Source: a virus
DNA length: 64,000 nucleotides
IMG/VR virus record: IMGVR_UViG_3300027771_001853
Location: 62,001 to 126,000 of that record
Strand: one strand, 5' to 3'
The translations under genes were made by a program, and so were the position numbers. Below are positions 50,501-60,075 of the stretch, one piece after another. Numbering within the stretch: the stretch's first letter is position 1; the number at the start of each line of letters is the position of its first letter. Below the pieces are notes generated by a model. That model was not told the origin of the DNA. It ran no database searches and saw only the letters and a program-made list of their open reading frames with translations.

Positions 50501-53500
50501 CAGACCAAATAACCCGTAAAGACCCTCCATCATTGGTGCTGTCTGGTATAGGTCAGTAGATGAATCACAAACACCTAATCTTATAGGTATTTTATTACCT
50601 AACACCACATTAGTCGCTCCTCCACTAGCGTGGGTTTGCCAGAATGACGCTGTAAGAAAATTCCTTACACTCATCTCTTTAATTGCTGAATCATCCACTA
50701 ACATCCATAGTTGATTACTTATGTGTGTAGGGTGGGTAAACATTAAATTATTACTAAATAAATCTGCAGCTGTTTGTCCATATGCTGTAGCAGGTGATTG
50801 TGACCCTAGTAACCATAATTCTATAATTGTGTTTTCATCAGTTTTTAGTTTTCCAGCAATTTCTGCTACTATTCCTGGTGGTCCAAAGGCTGCTGTTTCG
50901 TATGAATACGAACTAGTTTTAAACTGCAACATATTAGTTAAACAACATAACGTAATTTTTGCACAAGCAGCTTCACCAACATTATACCCATGTATAGGGT
51001 ACCTTTGGTCTTGTACCGATAAAGAAGTATTAGATGCTAGGGGTCCGAACCAAGGCATGTTAATAATTTCATCAGGAACTAATGATGGGTCAACCCTAGT
51101 AAACGCAACATCCACTAATCCGGTATTATCTGGGGTCGCTGCCCCTATTGTTGCGTCACATTCACAACTTCCTCCACCTCCATTTGTTGTGGTTTGTGTT
51201 ACCGTATCAAAATCACAAGGATTAAATAGGGCTCTAGGAGCCACTTGTGAGATTATACCACTATGTCCTTTGTTAGGACCGGTTGGGGGTACGGGACCAT
51301 CTTCACTTTCATAACCTCCTGCCCTTTGTTCTGTACACACAGCAATATCAAATTTGGTACATAATGTCATACAATTAGAGGCAAACTCTGCTGCGGCAAC
51401 ACTATCACAAAATCCTTGTCCGTCTGTTTGGTGTATTTCAAAACCATTTGGGTAGGCCAGACATGGAGCAGGACAAGCAGGACCTGGGGATGAAGCAATT
51501 GCGAAGGTTCCTGGTGAACTAGAGTATGGTGTTATGTTCCCCCATAAGGTAAATGGATGTCCTGCTCCTCCATGGGTACATGTATTAATAAATGAAATAC
51601 TAGTATCTCCAGTCCAACAAGACACACAGTCACCAGGAGAAAAAGGGGTATGAGCTAGATTGTAATCACCTATACCAGTGGATACTTGATATTCCCATTG
51701 GGTTTGAGCTGGTAAACATTCACAAGGGTCCATTAGTTGAGCACAAGGATAATACTCCTGATAACAAGCTTTACCACCTAAATTAAATATACCATCCTTA
51801 AATATTTCTGGACTTGTTGTTGCTGATGTTGTACCGGTAACTGGTGGGTTTTCTGGTATAAATGTAGCGTCATTACAATCAGCACCTTTCCAAAGATTAT
51901 TACCCCCATCAAAAGGTAATTGGTAATTAGTGGTACTACCTGAACATGGCATGTGTAACCAGTGGTTAGCTAACAATTGGGTTATTTCACTTGGATTATA
52001 GAGTATGTAGTTAACATTTGTCTGTAGTTGGTAACACCCATACCCCTCTACAGTAACTAAGGTATTAACCCCTTGTTGTTGTATATCTTGCCAATAACCC
52101 AAGTTCCACATAGCAATAAGATTTGCTGGTGTTTGTGTCACACTGAGTCCTATATTCCCCAATGGAGAAAAGTACCCACCTTGGACTGTATCACATGGGC
52201 ACACCGTATTACCAGTAAGAATGTCTTCCATCCCACCACAACCAGCATGGAAAGTCTCACAACAAACACCACTGTACACTATCGAGGTTGCTGTCATTGC
52301 TCCTGAAAAAGATACAGTGTTTTGGTCGTATGAAAGGGTCATTCCACTAACAAATAAAGTGGTGTCATGTCCCCACATACTACCGTATTGGTTTGTTAGT
52401 AGATTTGGTCTATGTGTACCGTCAGTACAACTCCAAGTGGTAGCACTTTGTATAAAGGTATTTCCGGTAATTCCTGACCAACTGGTGGTCGCTGAATAAG
52501 CACTGGTACCACCAGTACAACCAGCAAACCCCCAATCCACACAATAATGAACCGTACCTTGTGTCATTCCTGTTCCTGGACAATTCCAACATGTCGAGAG
52601 TCCTCCCCCGTCTATTATTGACGGTGGTGGGAATAATGAACTTGGACCACTTATTAAATCATGACCACTCACAAAGTTATATGTTGGTGTATTACCAGTT
52701 GTTAGTGTGAAATGGTATACCGCCGTATACGCTGAAGTCATACCTGTTGTAGACCAATCAGTTTCAAAAAGTGACTGGTAACTATTGTAAGTGTGAGGGT
52801 CAGAACCATTATTAAAATTCCACAAATCTTCACCTGCTTCACTACAAGGACCTTGTATTAAAATAGCGTCTGGATTATTCAAATAAATGTCCGGTGTACC
52901 ATCTCCATTAATATCTATAGTATTATCGGTTGTATTATCCACAACGTAATAGGTAAGCCCTGAATTAGGGTCTGCTGTATTACCTTGGATACCGGCTAAC
53001 ATACCTGTCATCGCACTAAACCAAAAGCTGGTTTGTGGTGGGTCAGTACACCCAGTACTAGTATAATACACATCACTAGTATAACTTTGACCATTTATTT
53101 CTATATTAGCAGTCCAGTTTGTATGACCTGTACTAGCAGAAAATGTATCTTCACAATTATAACAATGATTAGCTAATGTATCGTATAATGGTGGTCTTGC
53201 ACAATCAATATAAGAACCTAAACATGGTACATCATCACATACAGGTTCGTGTTTATAAGGGAATTTATACCTATGAAAAATAGAATTTTCAAATCTTACA
53301 CCACCTTGCCAAATAGTTGTAGCTGGTATGAATTGTTCCATTAATCTTATCCAGTAATCACCAATCTTACTAGTGTAGTCTATCATTTTTTGGTAGGTAT
53401 ATTTACTACTATCAACCCCACACGTTACCAAATAATTGTTTATATAATCGTCATAAACATTTTGTAAAGTAGGGTAACCCCCACCTTTCGCGTCATCTAT

Positions 53501-55771
53501 AGTTAAACGATTCTTAACATTTATTAAAACCTTATAGAATTGTGACGCAAATTCAAAGAAACTCATTGTGGAAGCGTTTATCTTAATTTCGGTATTATCT
53601 ACCCCACCTAAACTTGGATATGGTGGGGAAACTAACGCTTTAAGACCAAACGGACACCCATATTTCCTTGAGTGGTTCCAAACGTCCCACTCCAATCCTT
53701 GACCTACATTCATGAATAGTTCCACATTCTTAACATTCATAACTAATCTTTCATCGTCTGTAAAATATTTTGTGCCTCTATCTCTTAGACTGTAGTATCT
53801 TCTTTGGAATGTGTCGTTTTCTTCTACCCATGATTTTTTATTATCGACAGTTCTTGTTATGTCGAACCCATCCATCATAGATGGGAATCTTCTAAATCTA
53901 TTTAAATAAGGTTCACCATAAGTAAAAGCGTTTAATTTAGTTTTAACTGTTGGGCTATTCCCAGTAAAAACAGATTTACTGAAATCAGTTACCCTTCTAC
54001 CTCTATGTTCTAAAGTTTGTTCAAACCATCCTGCCCCAGCTTGGAACCAACTGTCGGTACCAACTTGTGGGACAATTGGGAATCCTTGGTCATTTACGGG
54101 GAAATCTCTTCTAGCATAAGGAATATCAGACACTAATGATTTCGTACCAAAAGTATAACCACTTATAGTTGTAGGTATGTAAGGTGCTGTGGTACTAGGT
54201 TGTGTAGCCGTAAACCCAGTTATTCTTACTGGTATTTCTTGCACATAGGTACCACCGGACATTTTCCCCCATGTGGTATTAAAATTCTTCATGTTAATAC
54301 GTTGACCAGCAACATACACATGTTCGTTAAATTCTATTAGTGCTTCGGGAGCACCAATAAACCTTAACATAAATTCTATAGCTTTCCTTGTACCTTTTGA
54401 TTTAAATAGATAGGCTGTATTTAGAATTAATCTTCTATACAAGTCCACATCTAACTCTGCTGGTGTTTTATTACTTACCTCACCACTATATAAAGACTCT
54501 TCTTTTTTCGCTTCTAAGCCAAAAACCGAATCTAAAAAACTATCTTCACTAATAGCTGATGGTGTTTTCCACCCAATAACTTGAGCTAGATTTTTTAATA
54601 AAGCGTCTGGTACATTATCTTGTTTACTATAACTAACATTATTCATGTAAGCTAAACCTTCTATATATTTTTTAACCTCATCAAAACTTCTACCATAAAT
54701 CTGTAAAACTTTTTCTACCTTGTGTTCTGGGGTATCAAATTCTTTTAAGGCTGCAGTAGTTAGGAATCTAGAAATAAGGTTAGTTTTTTCTCTATCCAAT
54801 GCGTCACCAATATCATATAACGAAGTCAAATAAGCCCCAAAAGTAGCTCCTGATATCATAATATTCCAATCGTCTTGCATAGGCCATGTTACTAACTCGG
54901 TAGCCCCAAAGACTTCACCATCTTCCGTTGTTTTCTTTATCTGGAATGTCGAGGTGTATTTTGGGACCGTACTCCTACTTAAAAGATACTGTTCTACATC
55001 AGACATAGAATTGAATATCTCTTCTATTCTAGTTTCTGATAGTTTTACTTGGTAATCCAATAAGGTTGTCCCTGTAATACTACTAGCCCCACTAAATGGG
55101 TTACCTTGGACTATAAAACTTAGTCTACTGTCTGTGGAAGCTGTCGGTGGTGCGTATGACAGTACTGGGTAATTGTTACCTTGTACAGATATGACATAAT
55201 CAGTGAATTTTTTAGTTAAATTACGATATTCACTTGTTCTATTATCACTAGTAGGTAGATTACCTTTTGTCGTAAACTCAATATTAAATGGGTTATTTAA
55301 TCTTGATGACCCAACACTAAAAGTAGCCTCATTCACATTAGGGTCGTAAGTATAACCACTACTAGTATTACCACTAAGTAAATTAAGACCCACTCTATTA
55401 ACGTGTATCACAGCTGGGAAATTTCTTATGACATTAAGAACGGAAACCCTGAATTTTTCTTTTAGGGACCCGAATTGGGTAAAGTTAGTAATCTTGGACC
55501 TATCGTAATTTACAAATACTTCTAATCTATTAGAAACTAATTTTAATGATTCTTCTACCGATTCTATATTAAGACTACTTAACGTGATTGGTTCAGAAAA
55601 ACTACCTAAATCGAAATCTCTATCATCTTTAGTGGGTACAGAATCAGTAACAGCGAAATTACCCAAAGTGAATTGGGGTGTTCCTGTCACATATTGATTA
55701 CCTACTAGATAATCACTGAATGTCCCTGCTCCATTACCAGGTCTTAATTTGTTGTTCTCTCCGTTAGCCAT
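47552..55771 (-). CDS. Giant tail/baseplate protein, 2,739 aa
   Basis: This is the largest gene of the window (8.2 kb). The N-terminal 600 residues are an ordinary helical/beta domain. It includes 'LFKSKGTRKAIEFMLRFIGA' then 'PEALIEFNEHVYVA', which matches a motif I recall from baseplate proteins of large phages ('KSKGTR-AIE-LLR--G-P'). Residues about 800-1650 are Cys/Gly/Thr-rich and include a calcium-type loop 'DNTIDINGDGTPDIYLNN' near 950. The C-terminal 900 residues are again regular beta/alpha sequence. It may join a baseplate core at both ends with an exposed middle. No protease or lysozyme motif is seen. Confidence 0.7.
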   Translation of the reverse strand: MANGENNKLRPGNGAGTFSDYLVGNQYVTGTPQFTLGNFAVTDSVPTKDDRDFDLGSFSEPITLSSLNIESVEESLKLVSNRLEVFVNYDRSKITNFTQFGSLKEKFRVSVLNVIRNFPAVIHVNRVGLNLLSGNTSSGYTYDPNVNEATFSVGSSRLNNPFNIEFTTKGNLPTSDNRTSEYRNLTKKFTDYVISVQGNNYPVLSYAPPTASTDSRLSFIVQGNPFSGASSITGTTLLDYQVKLSETRIEEIFNSMSDVEQYLLSRSTVPKYTSTFQIKKTTEDGEVFGATELVTWPMQDDWNIMISGATFGAYLTSLYDIGDALDREKTNLISRFLTTAALKEFDTPEHKVEKVLQIYGRSFDEVKKYIEGLAYMNNVSYSKQDNVPDALLKNLAQVIGWKTPSAISEDSFLDSVFGLEAKKEESLYSGEVSNKTPAELDVDLYRRLILNTAYLFKSKGTRKAIEFMLRFIGAPEALIEFNEHVYVAGQRINMKNFNTTWGKMSGGTYVQEIPVRITGFTATQPSTTAPYIPTTISGYTFGTKSLVSDIPYARRDFPVNDQGFPIVPQVGTDSWFQAGAGWFEQTLEHRGRRVTDFSKSVFTGNSPTVKTKLNAFTYGEPYLNRFRRFPSMMDGFDITRTVDNKKSWVEENDTFQRRYYSLRDRGTKYFTDDERLVMNVKNVELFMNVGQGLEWDVWNHSRKYGCPFGLKALVSPPYPSLGGVDNTEIKINASTMSFFEFASQFYKVLINVKNRLTIDDAKGGGYPTLQNVYDDYINNYLVTCGVDSSKYTYQKMIDYTSKIGDYWIRLMEQFIPATTIWQGGVRFENSIFHRYKFPYKHEPVCDDVPCLGSYIDCARPPLYDTLANHCYNCEDTFSASTGHTNWTANIEINGQSYTSDVYYTSTGCTDPPQTSFWFSAMTGMLAGIQGNTADPNSGLTYYVVDNTTDNTIDINGDGTPDIYLNNPDAILIQGPCSEAGEDLWNFNNGSDPHTYNSYQSLFETDWSTTGMTSAYTAVYHFTLTTGNTPTYNFVSGHDLISGPSSLFPPPSIIDGGGLSTCWNCPGTGMTQGTVHYCVDWGFAGCTGGTSAYSATTSWSGITGNTFIQSATTWSCTDGTHRPNLLTNQYGSMWGHDTTLFVSGMTLSYDQNTVSFSGAMTATSIVYSGVCCETFHAGCGGMEDILTGNTVCPCDTVQGGYFSPLGNIGLSVTQTPANLIAMWNLGYWQDIQQQGVNTLVTVEGYGCYQLQTNVNYILYNPSEITQLLANHWLHMPCSGSTTNYQLPFDGGNNLWKGADCNDATFIPENPPVTGTTSATTSPEIFKDGIFNLGGKACYQEYYPCAQLMDPCECLPAQTQWEYQVSTGIGDYNLAHTPFSPGDCVSCWTGDTSISFINTCTHGGAGHPFTLWGNITPYSSSPGTFAIASSPGPACPAPCLAYPNGFEIHQTDGQGFCDSVAAAEFASNCMTLCTKFDIAVCTEQRAGGYESEDGPVPPTGPNKGHSGIISQVAPRALFNPCDFDTVTQTTTNGGGGSCECDATIGAATPDNTGLVDVAFTRVDPSLVPDEIINMPWFGPLASNTSLSVQDQRYPIHGYNVGEAACAKITLCCLTNMLQFKTSSYSYETAAFGPPGIVAEIAGKLKTDENTIIELWLLGSQSPATAYGQTAADLFSNNLMFTHPTHISNQLWMLVDDSAIKEMSVRNFLTASFWQTHASGGATNVVLGNKIPIRLGVCDSSTDLYQTAPMMEGLYGLFGLSNDISSPPSQIGMAGDHMTTSHWYSGWHGMGGYMQGAAYEIFHCNDGNLTSSEGASISHMYQGLAVGGPYTSGVLWDGNSSVSEPPNINNPLGQNGAGYDLNPLVGLGYSECWSTQFQSYCRRDTVQTNYGNLVFVVHDNFDAMVTTQGELDGLVPTKPCPQGGGEPAISRTLQSYLPQVFEPSEPLGVALSEGGTFEFDYGAFLEDKMPLYPDNAYEIFRSEPYIIMNSKSLNSGLKDLKYNNPDIRTHFGGAEFQTFTHNDNTEYQVGWRKEIQNEDNAQFINFPSVNQREDFEKSLKEQQIAGIESYNLFMQSKEYPIKWESVLQWAQRSVGNPWFSNSTIHTAPDGSFSGITIRPDSFYSLEEQGHAYYVPINDPATEIVGTTWSSWPQFTADKSGFTQSYTGYTDYSLSGTETTQMFDLYFNYSAFTGTTLIPLSNKSPLDSHLIGIDDSKIRAAILPESLGCNGGPTEINTQEGGIVYAPTRDGKYRIQFKAVLDVIYEDNSWCDYVNRFYKKEELDYSYPSNNYEYKELINSAIILKGGRVLQSPTIEIDPKTLVNNLEGTIADKYTNIKPYWRSNPATGYNTGGINDFYFRIYLTNQSGQSETTLTEYTLTTSELVRSRADDYLTYDLIETDKDINTMSCSGSTSEILHKSFDVNLDTGPILLSGDTDVIRLKYEAYWSSNPKDTGSTKTCAFKVNLGRKEPTNAEDSSSPWVRITRRPYDLPTINKEFTWKKDEKNKPNIINLPSGEQKDLATVGKLYINTSEVKSDYVNPNGFISITPRNFNNQTFLDIPSKGYNGPMVLEKQPGRATNLWSYTLSNEYKKNTPKITDYYINTDKSIEWEGLKLRWNLPYQNRAQTTERSVFPSVDNSYVIKTTFRSKMFKQSMFDHFIVINPSENDFTERDDYTVNVQQRLKGDFNKTVTVAQPSQDCDKRVYLSSEGIIIDGKRAKISSTSYNLNTPNNTPIIGDRKKLR

Positions 55772-55774
55772 ATA

Positions 55775-56680
55775 CTATACAATATTATTGAAAGCTTTAC
55801 TAAAATCTATATTATCTCCCCTATCTTGACGTACTTCATACAATGAATTACCAAACTCATCTCTTTGTTCGAATAAATTATATTGTTTAAATATATTATT
55901 ATCTTTATCGTATAAAGTGTATATTCCGTCAGTAATAGATTTTGTTTGATTACCATATAATGCTATAGCTAAACTATCTAAATCGTAATCAACCATTTCT
56001 ATTTCCATACACACAGGATTAAATTGAGTGTTACTTAATATAACTTCTTGATTTGGGTGTCCTATATATGGTAATGCGTGAGGTTTATTTGTTGGTGCTG
56101 TGGTGGGTGTTAGTGTACAGAATAATAAATTACTTCCACCGTTTACGTATCTATACCTAATAGCTTTTTGGTTACTATTAGTCATGTTTTGTGTTATTGG
56201 TTCACAGAAAAAATTAGATGTAACTATTCTATATAAATTAGGTATTTTAGTACCGTCAGCATTTAAATATTCTATTCTAAAACCTACAAGACCATTATTA
56301 ACAAATTTATTTCTATACTCTGGTGGCACATTATTAATATCAAATATAACACCCTTTACGTTAGGTAGTGAGGATAGTACACCACAATCCGCTAATGGTG
56401 TTCTTATTTCAGCTGGTTTAATATACAGAGTGTATATCCCTTTATCTTTAAATTGGGTTGCTGGTAATTGTAGATTGTATAACCCACCCAATAATTCTAT
56501 ATTAGGGTTACCACCCGTAGTGGTATTATGATAATATGGTGTTAAAATAGATGAAGCGTCCAATTTTCTTATAACTGGTACTTCGGTAGCGTCTCTCGAT
56601 GAGGTGTATACCATTAATATATCAACGTCGTCTGGTGATACATCTGAAGGTCTTTTAATTCCGTATGTTCCTAATGCCAT
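55775..56680 (-). CDS. Tail/baseplate structural protein, 301 aa
   Basis: A beta-rich protein ('DVDILMVYTSSRDATEVPVI', 'KGIYTLYIKPAEIRTPLADC', 'IEMVDYDLDSLAIALYGNQT'). It sits between the Cys-repeat protein (10-nt overlap) and the 2,739-residue protein (3-nt gap). The middle region shows 'EYLNADGTKIPNLYRIVTSN'. It probably links or stabilises the giant protein. No family recognised. Confidence 0.62.
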   Translation of the reverse strand: MALGTYGIKRPSDVSPDDVDILMVYTSSRDATEVPVIRKLDASSILTPYYHNTTTGGNPNIELLGGLYNLQLPATQFKDKGIYTLYIKPAEIRTPLADCGVLSSLPNVKGVIFDINNVPPEYRNKFVNNGLVGFRIEYLNADGTKIPNLYRIVTSNFFCEPITQNMTNSNQKAIRYRYVNGGSNLLFCTLTPTTAPTNKPHALPYIGHPNQEVILSNTQFNPVCMEIEMVDYDLDSLAIALYGNQTKSITDGIYTLYDKDNNIFKQYNLFEQRDEFGNSLYEVRQDRGDNIDFSKAFNNIV

Positions 56681-59600
56681 TTTGTACTTTTTGTTAATTC
56701 TTTGTTTATTTGGTAGAAACCATATCCATATATTTCTAATCCCCCGATAGTATCAATTTCACCTAACCTTTGGGAACTCTCAAATACTGACTGTTTGCCT
56801 CTGTTAATAAATAGTTCTGACTGAATTTCTACTTCCTGACAAACATTTATTAATACTTCCTCTTTTGTGATAGCCGACATACATAATTCAATTTCATGTC
56901 CATTGTATGGATTTAACCCCACAGGTACCTCCATTTCAGGGTAAATACAAGTCCCATCATCTACAAGAGCTAGATTATTATAGTTGGTTGCGAGTGGGTC
57001 TGTACACCCATATTGTGGGTAAACACAACAACTAGTATCGTTTATATTTGGTGGGGAACCGCAGCCCAATACTGTCGGTCCACCGTAATTTATCGCTAAT
57101 GGGTCATTACATCCTTGCCCTACACCACCATATTCACAACAACCATCATCCACATCAGGTAAACCTACATTATCCCCATTACAATTAAACTTCCAATTTG
57201 AAGCTAAAGGGTCTGTACAACCATAAATCGGAAATTCACAACAACATTCTGGGGTTGGTACACCACATGGATTAGGGTTCGCAACATCATCACAAGGAAG
57301 ATTAGCAGCTGGATTATAGTTGATGGCTGACGTATTCATACAACCAACTGTAGGGTCTGGACACCCAGTATCAAATGTAGCATATGGACAATAAAGAGGA
57401 TGTCCTGGGTCCATACACCCTGGAAGTTCTATAACACAACTACCATCATCTATCGAATAACTACTTGGTGAAGCATTTGGTGGGTTATATAAGTTTCCAT
57501 TACATGATATTAGTGGACCCGCAGGCATACCCGCTAATGCTGGATATATATTAGCGTAAGATACCGAAGCTGGGGTCGTATATGGGCCCACTTGAACAAT
57601 ACTTGTGTTTAGGTGGTCCCCAAATATAGGGGTGTTAGGTGGTGTTGCTAATGCACTTTCAAATTGACCTGAACCTACATTATATGTACATCCAGCGTCA
57701 AAGTAACAACAATCATTAGTACCACCGGCTGTATTACAAGGATTTATTGTAACCCAAGTTGCCGTTGCGTTTTGTGTCATTACAGTCAAATTTAAAGATA
57801 GAGAACCAGCAATAAAATTACCATTATCGTCCCATACCCCACGCATATAATTTGATGCCGCTGGGTCTAAACATGCTTGGATGGTGTACATACACCCACC
57901 AAAACCCTCTCCATTAATGTGGGCTGGTTTAGCACCATAATTTACTGTGTTTGCTGGTCCAGCGTTTCTTGGCCAGTTATCAACGTAATTTGAAGGATTG
58001 GTACCTAGATTATCCGCTACAACACCAGCACCTGCTGGGTTTGATGGTATGAATGAATCCATTGGGTCACCGTTGGAACTGTATTGGTTACCGTCGTCCA
58101 AACACCCATAAACATAAGGGGTACATGAGTGATGTCTCCAAGCATCTCCACCGTAGGTGGTGTCGTAGTTTCCATCTCCATAGTTTGGCCATAATGTTCC
58201 TGAATTTTTGTTTTGCCAATAATCACCAGCATCTACCTCATAATAAGTTCTTCCTCCCGTTGCTGGTGTGTAGGCAGCACCCCAATTGTCTGGATGCCCA
58301 GCACAAGTAATACCCATCGGTGCATTTGTAGTTGGGGCAGTAGTTGGGTCACAGGCACCGGAACCAACACCATTAGAACCAACAGTACCGGCATAAGGTC
58401 TAATAACATGACTAGGTGGGTCATTTGCAGATACACTAAAAGTACCGGTATACCAATCTTGAGGTACGTTACTATAATTACAATCACAGTAATATTGGTC
58501 CATACTAAATCCTTGCATTACTCTCTTGTTAAACTGCATATCTACAGTCAAAGCGTACCCATATCTATCTATTTGAGCTGAACAACAGTAATTAGGCCCA
58601 CTACCTATTTTCTGTCTATATTGTGGTTGTGGTTCTGATGTTAAAGCTTTTTGTTTACGTAATTCCTGTCTTAAATAATCCTGAGGTGTAAAATTATCTG
58701 TTAATAGGTGTGACCAATGTCTATTATCGTTTTTATTTGCATTTAAAGAAAATCCTTGTCTTTTTAATGGGGGACTAATAAAACTACTTGCACATTCTTC
58801 CCAATGTCCAGACTGTGCAGAAGGTTCAATACCAACACTACTACTAACATCGTATCCTGTTCTCCAATAACACTGTGTTTGTCCGGCTTGGTTAACCCAT
58901 TCCACTATCATCCCAGCATCATAATCAGTAGCACTTCCCACAGCAAGAGCTGATGGCGGTGGTGGTGATTGCCATACACCAAACCACCCTATAAATGCAC
59001 CAGTGGAATTAGGACACGGACATGGTGATACTGGTGTGTAGTTACAACATATGTGGTCTAAATTTTTATAATCTAAACCGTAGGTATACCCACTAAACGT
59101 TGTACCACCAGAAGTGTCAATATATAATATATCATTAACGGTATAACCTGTAGCTATATCTGTTATATAATTAATTACACCACTACCATCAGCACCGTTT
59201 AAAGGTACTGTTGCCCCAACCACATACATATTAGGTCCCCAGTTTTGTAATATTGTTAAATGACTCTCACTTTCTCCAGTTATATAAAAAGGCATAGTCG
59301 TACCGAAATTAGCTTGTGCGTTACTAAAATGGTCCATCACATCAGGGTTACTATCCCCGCTAAAGATATAGTCTTGGAATATACTTTCACACCCAATAGG
59401 TGTTTCAAACCCTGGGGGTTTTAGTTCTATGGTACCAAACATATTACCAGCTGAAGGATAATTCATGGTATATGGTAGAGTTATATGTTTTGAAACGTAT
59501 ACTGTCCCCCATGGGTTTATTTGTTGTAATGTCATCGTATACCCAGTTAAATTAGGTAGGTATGTATGTGTAGATATTGGTGTTGCTATTGATAGGTCGT

Positions 59601-60075
59601 CTATGGTAGAACCGTCACCCCAATTCAATGTATAGTTTGAGAATTCTAAGAATTTTTTAAATTGGAAATCTGAGCTATTAAAGACCGTAACATTGTAACC
59701 GTTCCCAGTATAAACAAAGTTTGTTACAACATCTCTTTGTAATACCATACCATCAAAAGGTGTATATACCCCTATATCGTTAAAGTCTTCAGTTAAACAA
59801 AGTGTTACTGTTGCTCCTGACACACATGGTGGTGTTGGTCCCTCTCCTCTAACTGGAGCAGTATTTCTCCATGTTTTACACCAATAATCCTTTTCTACTG
59901 GAGCTTTCCAATAATCACAAAACCCGTTTTGAAAGAAGAAACAGTCCTCACATTTTTGACCTGAGGGGACATCTTTAGATGTGTACGGTTGGTAGGCCAC
60001 AGGTAATTGTGGTGGAATAACATCAGTTCTTCCAGGGTAAAGTTTTCTTTTTATTTTTATATTAATCTTTTCCAT
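56671..60075 (-). CDS. Large tail protein with Cys motif and GC-D-P-A-NY repeats, 1,134 aa
   Basis: I chose the ATG at 60075, which overlaps the upstream stop by 1 nt (TAATG), over one at 60090. The N-terminus has a four-cysteine motif 'KCEDCFFFQNGFCDYWKAP' plus 'KDYWCKTW', a CxxC...C...C pattern resembling small iron-sulfur or zinc sites in phage tail proteins. The last 400 residues contain about six repeats related to 'GCTDPLATNYNN...DDGTCIY', separated by variable loops. These repeats are common in secreted adhesin-like proteins of marine Bacteroidota. The middle is Gly/Pro/Asn-rich. It probably has a receptor-binding role. Confidence 0.68.
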   Translation of the reverse strand: MEKINIKIKRKLYPGRTDVIPPQLPVAYQPYTSKDVPSGQKCEDCFFFQNGFCDYWKAPVEKDYWCKTWRNTAPVRGEGPTPPCVSGATVTLCLTEDFNDIGVYTPFDGMVLQRDVVTNFVYTGNGYNVTVFNSSDFQFKKFLEFSNYTLNWGDGSTIDDLSIATPISTHTYLPNLTGYTMTLQQINPWGTVYVSKHITLPYTMNYPSAGNMFGTIELKPPGFETPIGCESIFQDYIFSGDSNPDVMDHFSNAQANFGTTMPFYITGESESHLTILQNWGPNMYVVGATVPLNGADGSGVINYITDIATGYTVNDILYIDTSGGTTFSGYTYGLDYKNLDHICCNYTPVSPCPCPNSTGAFIGWFGVWQSPPPPSALAVGSATDYDAGMIVEWVNQAGQTQCYWRTGYDVSSSVGIEPSAQSGHWEECASSFISPPLKRQGFSLNANKNDNRHWSHLLTDNFTPQDYLRQELRKQKALTSEPQPQYRQKIGSGPNYCCSAQIDRYGYALTVDMQFNKRVMQGFSMDQYYCDCNYSNVPQDWYTGTFSVSANDPPSHVIRPYAGTVGSNGVGSGACDPTTAPTTNAPMGITCAGHPDNWGAAYTPATGGRTYYEVDAGDYWQNKNSGTLWPNYGDGNYDTTYGGDAWRHHSCTPYVYGCLDDGNQYSSNGDPMDSFIPSNPAGAGVVADNLGTNPSNYVDNWPRNAGPANTVNYGAKPAHINGEGFGGCMYTIQACLDPAASNYMRGVWDDNGNFIAGSLSLNLTVMTQNATATWVTINPCNTAGGTNDCCYFDAGCTYNVGSGQFESALATPPNTPIFGDHLNTSIVQVGPYTTPASVSYANIYPALAGMPAGPLISCNGNLYNPPNASPSSYSIDDGSCVIELPGCMDPGHPLYCPYATFDTGCPDPTVGCMNTSAINYNPAANLPCDDVANPNPCGVPTPECCCEFPIYGCTDPLASNWKFNCNGDNVGLPDVDDGCCEYGGVGQGCNDPLAINYGGPTVLGCGSPPNINDTSCCVYPQYGCTDPLATNYNNLALVDDGTCIYPEMEVPVGLNPYNGHEIELCMSAITKEEVLINVCQEVEIQSELFINRGKQSVFESSQRLGEIDTIGGLEIYGYGFYQINKELTKSTKWH
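56935..57905 (-). repeat. Cluster of GC-D-P-A-NY cysteine repeats
   Basis: Six recognisable units: 'YGCTDPLATNYNN', 'QGCNDPLAINYGG', 'YGCTDPLASNWKF', 'VGCMNTSAINYNPAAN', 'PGCMDPGHPLYCPYA' and 'QACLDPAASNYMRG'. Each is followed by a D/N-rich segment with one or more cysteines. Confidence 0.7.

Noticed and set aside
50721-51314. 197-codon plus-strand frame opposite the giant tail gene
   Set aside because: It is antisense to well-supported coding sequence with better amino-acid patterns, and has hydrophobic, low-information composition typical of a reverse frame.
47552-55771. Tape-measure protein
   Set aside because: Despite its length, it lacks the long helical repeats and membrane-like segments expected, and it is rich in Cys, Gly and Thr.
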